Below, piece after piece: positions 7,024-13,473 of a DNA stretch of 19,047 bases. The first letter of the stretch is position 1. Every line of letters starts with the position of its first letter. The position numbers were made by a program, and so were the translations under genes. Origin of the DNA: Ferrovibrio sp964429465 (GTDB taxonomy: Bacteria > Pseudomonadota > Alphaproteobacteria > Ferrovibrionales > Ferrovibrionaceae). The stretch covers positions 1 through 19,047 of the forward strand of contig CAYSCA010000044.1 in NCBI GenBank assembly GCA_964429465.1. The letters are read 5' to 3'. The notes under the pieces were generated by a model. It did no database searches. It was not told the origin of the DNA and saw nothing but the letters and a program-made list of their open reading frames with translations.

Positions 7024-7584
7024 CTAGACAGCCCGGACTTCGGACACCTCGGGCACGTAATGCTTCAGCATGTTTTCGATGCCATAGCGCAGGGTTGCCG
7101 TCGAACTCGGGCAACCGGCGCAGGAACCCTGCATATGCAGGAGGACGACTCCCCGATCGAAGCCGCGGAAGACGATGTCGCCGCCATCCTGGGCCACCGC
7201 GGGACGGACCCGCGTCTCGATCAGTTCCTTGATCTGGGTGACGATCTCGGCATCGGCCGGATCGAATTGCTCGTCAGCCGCCGCCGCGTCGGCGCCCGCC
7301 TTGTTCATGACCGGCAGGCCGGCCATGAAATGCTCCATGATCGCGCCGAGCAGGGCCGGCTTCAGCTCGGGCCAGTCGCGCTGCGCATCCTTGGTGACGG
7401 TGATGAAGTCGGAGCCGAGAAAGACGCCCTCCACGCCAGCCACGGCAAACAGGCGCGTCGCCAGCGGCGAGGCCTTGGCCGATTCGGCGTCGGTGAAATT
7501 CACGTTGCCTTCGGGCAGCACGTCGCGGCCAGGCAGGAATTTCAGGGTCGCCGGATTGGGCGTGGTTTCGGTCTGGATGAACAT
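7024..7584 (-). CDS. nfuA: Fe-S cluster carrier protein NfuA/NifU-like
   Basis: A 186-residue protein that carries an assembled [4Fe-4S] cluster to client enzymes. The N-terminal Nfu domain (about 1-88) starts MFIQTETTPNPATLKFLPG, typical of alphaproteobacterial and mitochondrial NFU1 proteins. The C-terminal NifU domain (about 110-180) holds VAQDGGDIVF and the cluster-binding CAGC (C155 and C158). There are two adjacent ATG codons. The second (7582-7584) is preferred because AGGA lies 7 bases before it but only 4 before the first (7585-7587). In many alphaproteobacteria nfuA follows usp in the trpS neighbourhood (from memory); here an oppositely oriented cyclase gene lies between them. Confidence 0.95.
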   Translation of the reverse strand: MFIQTETTPNPATLKFLPGRDVLPEGNVNFTDAESAKASPLATRLFAVAGVEGVFLGSDFITVTKDAQRDWPELKPALLGAIMEHFMAGLPVMNKAGADAAAADEQFDPADAEIVTQIKELIETRVRPAVAQDGGDIVFRGFDRGVVLLHMQGSCAGCPSSTATLRYGIENMLKHYVPEVSEVRAV

Positions 7585-7754
7585 CATCGGGTCCTAAAAG
7601 GTGACTGGAAATTGGTCGGGGGGTCCGCAAATATCAAGACAAAGACTTGTGGCATTCCAAAGGCGAGCAACAAACTTGCGCCTTTGCGGCAGTCGTTGGA
7701 AGATATTTAACCAATGTGGATAAAATCGTCGGTTTTCCCCAAGGCCGTGAGCCC

Positions 7755-9020
7755 ATGAGCGGCGCGATTCTGGAGCCGAAACGCCTGCCGAGCTGGCCCG
7801 ATTCGCGGCTTCTGCTGACGCCGGCCGCCCTCTGGCTGATCGATCACGGCGGCATCGCCCTGCCGATGCCGGAATTGTTCGACGGATTCTGCACGCGGCT
7901 GGTTGAAGAAGGCGTCCAGCTGCTGCGCGTGACCACCGGCCTGCCCTCGATGCACCCGCAGACGCTGGCGCGCGGCTTCGTCTGGCAGCGCGGCAAGGGC
8001 GTCGCCATGACCGAGCGCCCGCACGGCGTTCAGAATACCGCCGAATACCTGAACTCGCCGATCGCGGTGATCCATCAGGGCGCGGCTGCGGTGCGCCGCC
8101 AGCTGCATCTGCCCGACGCGCCGATGGATTTCGGCATCCTGCCCGAGCTGAAGGCGCTCGGCGTCACCGATTACCTGGCGCTGCCGATGCGGTTCACCCA
8201 GGGCCCCACCATGGGCGGCCGGGGCATGAACACCTCCTTCATCAGCTTTGCCACCGACCGGGTGGGCGGCTTCCGCCCCGACGAGCTCAGCTATCTCATG
8301 GAACTGATGCCGCTGGTCGCCCTGCGGATGGAACTGGAGACGTCGCGGCGGGTGACCCGCGACCTGCTCAACACCTATCTCGGCCATGGCCCTGCCAAGC
8401 GGGTGCTGCAGGGCAATTTCCTGCGCGGCCGCGGCTATGAGGTGGAGGCGGCGATCTGGCTCAGCGACCTGCGCGGCTTTACCGCCTTTTCCGACCGCAA
8501 CACGGCGCAGGACGTGGTGGCGACGCTGGACAGCTATTTCGACGCCATGGCCGCGCCGATCCAGGCCCATGACGGCGAAATCCTGAAATTCATCGGCGAC
8601 GGCCTGCTGGCGATCTTCCGCATCGACGACCAGGCCGGCCGCGCCGAGGCCTGCCGCCGCGCGCTCACCGCCGCGCGGCAATCCTTCGCCAGCCTGCATG
8701 AGCTGAACCAGGGCCGCGCGCTGGAAGGCGCGCCGCCGCTGCGCGTCGGGCTCGGCCTGCATCTGGGCAAGGTGATGTTCGGCAATATCGGCGCCAGCGA
8801 CCGGCTCGATTTCACCGTGATCGGCCGCGCGGTGAACGAGGTCGCCCGGCTGGAGGCGCAGACCAAGGTGCTGGAGCGCCCGATCCTCGCCTCGGCGGCT
8901 TTCGCCGCGGAGATGCAGGACGAGCCGATGGAGGCGCTCGGCTTCCACGGCCTGCGCGGCGTGAAGGAGCCGCAGGAATTGTTCACCCTGCCGAAGGACT
9001 CGCTAGCCGGCTACGACTAG
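7755..9020 (+). CDS. Class III adenylate cyclase with N-terminal sensor-like region
   Basis: A 421-residue soluble protein that should make cAMP from ATP. The C-terminal cyclase domain (about residues 225-405) has all key residues: metal-binding D238 (WLSDLRGF) and D282 (KFIGDGLLAIF), adenine-selecting K278 and D352 (RLDFTVIG), and transition-state N361 and R365 (VNEVARLE). The Lys/Asp pair points to ATP rather than GTP. Residues 1-220 match no domain I can name with confidence; they resemble the conserved N-terminal part of other alphaproteobacterial cyclases and may sense a ligand. There is no membrane segment. The ATG at 7755 is preferred, with AAGG 10 bases upstream; the frame is open to 7647 without clear support. 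It diverges from nfuA and converges on usp with 7 bp between stops. Confidence 0.88.
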   Translation: MSGAILEPKRLPSWPDSRLLLTPAALWLIDHGGIALPMPELFDGFCTRLVEEGVQLLRVTTGLPSMHPQTLARGFVWQRGKGVAMTERPHGVQNTAEYLNSPIAVIHQGAAAVRRQLHLPDAPMDFGILPELKALGVTDYLALPMRFTQGPTMGGRGMNTSFISFATDRVGGFRPDELSYLMELMPLVALRMELETSRRVTRDLLNTYLGHGPAKRVLQGNFLRGRGYEVEAAIWLSDLRGFTAFSDRNTAQDVVATLDSYFDAMAAPIQAHDGEILKFIGDGLLAIFRIDDQAGRAEACRRALTAARQSFASLHELNQGRALEGAPPLRVGLGLHLGKVMFGNIGASDRLDFTVIGRAVNEVARLEAQTKVLERPILASAAFAAEMQDEPMEALGFHGLRGVKEPQELFTLPKDSLAGYD

Positions 9021-9027
9021 CCGCCCG

Positions 9028-9522
9028 TCACGTCAGCTTGTCGATCTGCTCGTCGGTCAGGCTGCCGGGCAGCATGGTGATGGGGAATTTCAGATCGCCC
9101 GCCATCTGGCCGAAAGCGGCGACCAGCGGCCCCGGTCCCTCGCTGCCGGGCGCGGCGGCCAGCACCAGCATGCGGATATCGGGTTCCTCGTCGACCAGCT
9201 TGAGAATCTCGTCCTTGGCCACGCCCTCGCGGATCACCAGCTCGGGCATGATGCCGGATTCCTGGTTCACCTGCTCGGCCAGCTTCTGCAGCAGCTGCTC
9301 GGCGGCGTCATGGGCTTCCTCGCGCATGATCTCGGCGACGCCGGCCCATTGCTGGAAATCCACCGGCTCGACGACGCGCAGCATCACCACGCCGCAGCGG
9401 ATATTGCGGGCGCGGCGGGTCGCGTAGCGCACGGCGACGCGCACCTCGGCGGTGTTGTCGACGACGACCAGGAACTTGCTGCGCCGTTTGGCGTCTTTGC
9501 GGGCGGCGGCTGTCTCGCTCAT
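9028..9522 (-). CDS. Universal stress protein (UspA family)
   Basis: A 164-residue single-domain Usp with an alpha/beta fold: first strand KFLVVVDNTAEV, helix with ATRRARNI, strand CGVVMLRVVEP, and later MLVLAAAPGSEGPG. The usual ATP-binding signature G-2x-G-9x-G-(S/T) is not seen cleanly; the glycine loop here is GSEGPGPLVAAFGQ, so ATP binding is uncertain. The start is ambiguous. The ATG at 9520-9522 is chosen, but a GTG at 9538-9540 is in frame and neither has a clear ribosome site. It is the last gene of the minus-strand block after the DUF2333 gene (55 bp between them), a position where alphaproteobacteria often carry usp. Confidence 0.85.
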   Translation of the reverse strand: MSETAAARKDAKRRSKFLVVVDNTAEVRVAVRYATRRARNIRCGVVMLRVVEPVDFQQWAGVAEIMREEAHDAAEQLLQKLAEQVNQESGIMPELVIREGVAKDEILKLVDEEPDIRMLVLAAAPGSEGPGPLVAAFGQMAGDLKFPITMLPGSLTDEQIDKLT

Positions 9523-9577
9523 GGGGCGAGAGGTTGCCACTACTTCGGGATTATCCGCAACCCCGCAGAAATCCCCG

Positions 9578-10546
9578 TCACTTCAGCAGGATATTGCTCA
9601 GCTCGCGAATCTGCGCATGGGCGCGCAGCATGTAAAAGCCCATCGACGCCAGATGGTTGGGCAGGATCACCGCATCGGGCTTGGCATTGTGCACGATCAG
9701 CGGCCGAAGGTCGGCGGCGGCGGCGAAGGATGCCAGCATCTGGTCCCAGGCAGCGCCCAGCTCGCGGTCGCGCACGATATTGGCATAGTCCGCGCGCAGC
9801 TCGCGCAGCAGCATGTAATAAGCGTAGGCCTGCCCCTTGACGCTGTAGAAGACATCGTCGCTCTGCGTGTCGATCCACAATCCGCTGCCCTCGTGGATCT
9901 GGCGGTCGATGGCGGCCGACGCCGAACCGACATCGAGCGCGATGCGGTCGAGCGTGGAGAGCAGGTTGTCGGCGCGGCGCTCGAAGATCGCCTGGCCCTG
10001 GCCGAGACGGGTGTTGTAGCTGATCAGCGCGCGGCGCGCCTTGCGGTACTGGTCTTCCGATTTCGCCGTCGGCAGCAGCGAGGTGGAGAAATCGAAGATC
10101 CACTTGGTGCCGGAATATTGCAGCAGGCCGGCGGCTTCCTGCAGGTCGCTGTCGGTCTGGCTCGAGCCGCGGGTGCGGCCGATCTGGTCGACCATCTCGA
10201 AGGCGAAGCGGCCGAGCGCATGGATCATGCCGAGCTGGTAATTCGGCATGTTGTCCAGCATGGCACCGGGCATGAAGAAAGGATCGTTGGCGACCCAGCC
10301 GTTGCGGTCGACCTCGCGCTGGATCAGCGCCGCCGCCATCGCCACCGTCTTGCTGGCGCCCGGCGCCGCTTCTCCGGCGCCCGCCTGGTAATCCAGATTG
10401 TCGTCGACCTTGTGCACGATCAGCATGCCGACCGGGTAATACAGGCCGAAGATCAGCACGACGGCAATCGCGGTCAGCGGCAGCCAGCGCCCCGGCAGAC
10501 GGAAACCGCGCAGGCGGGAGGCGAAAGATCCGGAGGAATCGGTCAT
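9578..10546 (-). CDS. DUF2333 family membrane protein
   Basis: A 322-residue protein with one N-terminal membrane helix (about residues 21-44) and a large remainder, probably periplasmic. It carries the stretch NGWVANDPFFMPGAMLDNMPN, which I associate with DUF2333 (PF10095), a family without a known function. The C-terminus is helical and ends ELSNILLK. The ATG at 10544-10546 is chosen because it gives a typical short cytoplasmic N-terminus before the helix. Earlier in-frame starts exist: an ATG at 10604-10606, just 2 bases after the trpS stop, and a TTG overlapping that stop, so coupled translation with trpS is possible. It sits between trpS and usp in the same orientation. Confidence 0.78.
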   Translation of the reverse strand: MTDSSGSFASRLRGFRLPGRWLPLTAIAVVLIFGLYYPVGMLIVHKVDDNLDYQAGAGEAAPGASKTVAMAAALIQREVDRNGWVANDPFFMPGAMLDNMPNYQLGMIHALGRFAFEMVDQIGRTRGSSQTDSDLQEAAGLLQYSGTKWIFDFSTSLLPTAKSEDQYRKARRALISYNTRLGQGQAIFERRADNLLSTLDRIALDVGSASAAIDRQIHEGSGLWIDTQSDDVFYSVKGQAYAYYMLLRELRADYANIVRDRELGAAWDQMLASFAAAADLRPLIVHNAKPDAVILPNHLASMGFYMLRAHAQIRELSNILLK

Positions 10547-10608
10547 GCGTGGCGGCCGGAAACGAGGGTGGGCGGACCTCAGCAATGTGGGCCCGCCCCC
10601 GGCCATCT

Positions 10609-11616
10609 TCAAGGTCGCAGGAAGCCGACGATGTCGTAGATCTCGGCGATGATCGGCGCCGAGATGGCCCGCGCCCGCTCGCCGCCCTGGCGCAGGATGC
10701 CGTCGACATAGGCCGGATCGTCCATCAGCCGGCGCATCTCCGCCGTGATCGGGCCGAGTACCGCCACCGCCGTCTCGGTCAGCAGCTTCTTGAACTCGGC
10801 GAAACCCTTGCCGGCGCAGGCGGCCACCGCCTGCTCCAGCGTCTGGTCCGACAAAGCGGCATAGATGCCCATCAGGTTCTCGGCTTCCGGCCGCCCTTCC
10901 AGGCCTTCCACCGTATCCGGCAGCGGCAGCGGATCGGTCTTGGCGCGCTTGATCTTGTCGGCGATGGCATCCGCCGTGTCGGTCAGGTTGATGCGCGACT
11001 GGTCGGAGGCGTCCGACTTCGACATCTTCTTCGATCCGTCGCGCAGGGACATCACGCGGGTCGCCGCGCCGAAGATCTGCGGCTCGGTGAGCGGGAAGAA
11101 TTCCGTACCGTAATCGTGGTTGAACTTCTGCGCGATGTCGCGGGTCAGCTCAAGATGCTGCTTCTGGTCCTCGCCGACCGGCACATGGGTGGCCTTGTAG
11201 GCGAGGATGTCGGCCGCCATCAGCGCCGGATAGGCATAGAGGCCGAGCGAGACATTCTCGCGGTCCTTGCCGGCCTTCTCCTTGAACTGCGTCATGCGAT
11301 TCATCCAGCCCATGCGGGCGACGCAGTTGAAGATCCAGGCGAGCGTCGCGTGATCGGGATTCTGCGACTGGTTGAACAGGATGTTCTTCTGCGGGTCGAT
11401 GCCCGAGGCGATCATCGCGGCCGCCAGCTCGCGCGTGCTGCGCTTCAGCTCGGCGGGGTCCTGCCATACGGTGATGGCATGCATGTCGACCATGCAGAAA
11501 ATGCAGTCGAACTCGTTCTGCAGCGCGACCCAGTTGCGCACCGCGCCGAGATAATTGCCGAGATGGAGATTGCCGCTGGGCTGGATGCCCGAGAAGATGC
11601 GCCGTTGGAAGGCCAT
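10609..11616 (-). CDS. trpS: Tryptophanyl-tRNA synthetase
   Basis: A 335-residue class I aminoacyl-tRNA synthetase that charges tRNA-Trp in the cytoplasm. The ATP-binding HIGH-like motif is HLGN at residues 18-21 in FSGIQPSGNLHLGNYLGA. The second signature is KMSKS at 197-201, followed by DASDQSRINLTD. Length and motif spacing are normal for bacterial TrpS. The start is the ATG at 11614-11616. It follows murJ by 87 bp and the DUF2333 gene follows directly, so the genes may share a transcript. I saw no T-box or trp leader peptide upstream. Confidence 0.97.
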   Translation of the reverse strand: MAFQRRIFSGIQPSGNLHLGNYLGAVRNWVALQNEFDCIFCMVDMHAITVWQDPAELKRSTRELAAAMIASGIDPQKNILFNQSQNPDHATLAWIFNCVARMGWMNRMTQFKEKAGKDRENVSLGLYAYPALMAADILAYKATHVPVGEDQKQHLELTRDIAQKFNHDYGTEFFPLTEPQIFGAATRVMSLRDGSKKMSKSDASDQSRINLTDTADAIADKIKRAKTDPLPLPDTVEGLEGRPEAENLMGIYAALSDQTLEQAVAACAGKGFAEFKKLLTETAVAVLGPITAEMRRLMDDPAYVDGILRQGGERARAISAPIIAEIYDIVGFLRP

Positions 11617-11703
11617 GGTGCGTCCCTTTGGATTTGGGGCGGTGGAAGGCCCCGGTGACGGGAGAAAGATGCGGCGCGGTTATCGCCGCTGGCGCGCAGG
11701 CCG

Positions 11704-13275
11704 TCAACTGCCTGAGGCGGTCCCGCCCGGCGGCCGGCGCAGCATCGCCCGCCATTCCGCCGGCCGGGTGGCGCGCAGCAGCAGCACGGCGGCGAGATAG
11801 ACCAGCAGCCCGCCGCCGACCAGCAGGGCCAGCGCCGCGAGCCGCAGGGCATCGCCGCCGGCATACCAGCCGGGCAGCAGCAGGCGATCGGCGGCGACAA
11901 GCGCCGCGGCCATCAGCAGGGCGGCGGCAAGGATGCGCAGGCTGCGGCTTTTCAGCCGCGCATCGGCGCGCCAGTGGCCGCGCCGCTGCAGCACGAAGCC
12001 GAGCAGCAGCGTGTTGGCGATGGCGGCCATGGCGGTCGCCAGCGCCAGCCCGACATGATCGAGCCACTGCATCAGCAGCGCGCCGCCGCCGAGATTGATG
12101 CTGATGCTGACCAGCGCCAGCCGCACCGGCGTGGCCGTATCCTGCCGCGCATGGAAGCTGGGCGTCAGGCTGCGCGCCAGCACATAGCCGGGCAGGCCGA
12201 TGGCATAGGCGAGCAGCGCATCGGCGGTGGCCCGCGCGGTGGCGGAATCGAATTCACCACGCTCGAACAGAATGGAGATGAGCGGAAACGGCACCGCAAT
12301 CAGGGCCGCCGCCGCCGGGAGCGACAACAGCAGGCCGAATTCCAGCGCGCGGTTCTGGTTGGCGATGGCCGCCTCGGTCTGCCCGCGGGCGAGCTGCGCC
12401 GAGATGGTGGGCAGCAGCGCGGTAGCGATGGCGACGCCGACCACGCCGACGGTGAGCTGGTTCAGCCGGTCGGCATAGAAGAGATACGAGACCGAGCCGG
12501 CCGGCAGCAGCGAGGCGAGCATCAGCCCTACCACAAGATTGATCTGCGTCGCGCCGGCGCCGAGCGCGGCCGGCAGCACCAGGCGGAACAGGCGCCGGAT
12601 CCTGTCGTCCAGGCGCGGCCGGTGCAGCCGCAGGCTGAGGCCTGCGCGCCGCACGGAATGGCTGAGCCAGAGGAATTGCAGCATGCCGCCGGCCAGCACC
12701 GACCAGGCCAGCGCATGGCCGGGCCCGCCGACATGGTCGCTGAGCAACGCCAGGCCGGCGATCATCGTGAGGTTGAGCAGGATCGGCGTCGCCGCCATCG
12801 CGGCGAACCGCCCGACGCTGTTCAGCATGGCGCCGAACAGAGCCGCCAGGCTGATGAAGATCAGATAGGGGAAGGTGATGATGCTGAGCGTCACCGCGAG
12901 GTCGAAGCGTTCAACATCGCCGAGGAAGCCCGGCGCCAGCACCAGGATCACCGCCGGCATCGCGATCTGCGCGATCACGGTGAAGGCGAAGGTGACCGGC
13001 AGCAGGATGCCGAGCGCGCGCTCGGCGAAGTTCCGCGCCGCGTCCCGGCCTTCGACCGCCTCGGTCTTGGAAAACAGCGGCAGGAAGCCGGCCGTGAAGG
13101 CGCCTTCGGCGAACAGCGAGCGGAAGAAATTGGGCAGCCGCAGCGCGACGAAGAAGGCATCCGCCAGCGGCCCGGCGCCGAGATAGCGCGCAATCATCAG
13201 GTCGCGCCCGAAGCCGGCGATACGGCTCAGCATGGTCAGGCTGCCGACGGTGGCGATGGCGCGGAACAGGGACAT
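11704..13275 (-). CDS. murJ: Lipid II flippase MurJ (MviN)
   Basis: A 523-residue polytopic inner-membrane protein of the MOP superfamily that flips lipid II to the periplasmic face for wall synthesis. The start SLFRAIATVGSLTMLSRIAG and the charged residues R18, R24, D25, R52 and E57 coincide with those needed in E. coli MurJ. The conserved FFRSLFAEGAFTAGFLP is present, and the length allows the usual 14 membrane helices. The ATG at 13273-13275 is used. It lies between glnD (198 bp upstream, with a palindromic repeat in the gap) and trpS, an order common in alphaproteobacteria. Confidence 0.96.
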   Translation of the reverse strand: MSLFRAIATVGSLTMLSRIAGFGRDLMIARYLGAGPLADAFFVALRLPNFFRSLFAEGAFTAGFLPLFSKTEAVEGRDAARNFAERALGILLPVTFAFTVIAQIAMPAVILVLAPGFLGDVERFDLAVTLSIITFPYLIFISLAALFGAMLNSVGRFAAMAATPILLNLTMIAGLALLSDHVGGPGHALAWSVLAGGMLQFLWLSHSVRRAGLSLRLHRPRLDDRIRRLFRLVLPAALGAGATQINLVVGLMLASLLPAGSVSYLFYADRLNQLTVGVVGVAIATALLPTISAQLARGQTEAAIANQNRALEFGLLLSLPAAAALIAVPFPLISILFERGEFDSATARATADALLAYAIGLPGYVLARSLTPSFHARQDTATPVRLALVSISINLGGGALLMQWLDHVGLALATAMAAIANTLLLGFVLQRRGHWRADARLKSRSLRILAAALLMAAALVAADRLLLPGWYAGGDALRLAALALLVGGGLLVYLAAVLLLRATRPAEWRAMLRRPPGGTASGS

Positions 13276-13354
13276 GGGTCAGTGAGGTATCAGAGAATCA
13301 CATCGTCATGCCACGGCTTTGCCATGCCCGCCATGAATTTTCGCGACGGCCGAA

Positions 13355-13468
13355 CCCTCACTCTCCCATTGCGTCGCAATGGGCCCCTCCCTCTCCCGCT
13401 GGGGCGGGCGAGGGTATTTTGACCCTCTCCCTCCGGGAGGGGGGACCCGCGAAGCGGGAGAGTGAGGG
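13355..13468. repeat. Palindromic intergenic element with 13-bp inverted ends, 3' of glnD
   Basis: The element begins CCCTCACTCTCCC (13355-13367) and ends with its exact reverse complement GGGAGAGTGAGGG (13456-13468). Inside are more hairpins: CCCATTGCG/CGCAATGGG (13365-13383) and CCCGC/GCGGG (13446-13458). It starts 5 bp after the glnD stop on the minus strand. No transposase is present. It looks like a non-autonomous palindromic repeat common in high-GC proteobacteria. It may act as a terminator or RNA stabiliser between glnD and murJ; that role is inferred. Confidence 0.75.
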
Positions 13469-13473
13469 CTTCC

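Noticed and set aside
7650..7664. Possible second sigma54 promoter before the cyclase (TGGCAT with GC 10 bp later)
   Set aside because: The -24 half is fair but the -12 half reads AGGC instead of TTGC, so the match is poor.
12000..13422. Long plus-strand open frame opposite murJ, very rich in Gln, Arg and Glu
   Set aside because: Low-complexity antisense reading of a secure murJ gene.
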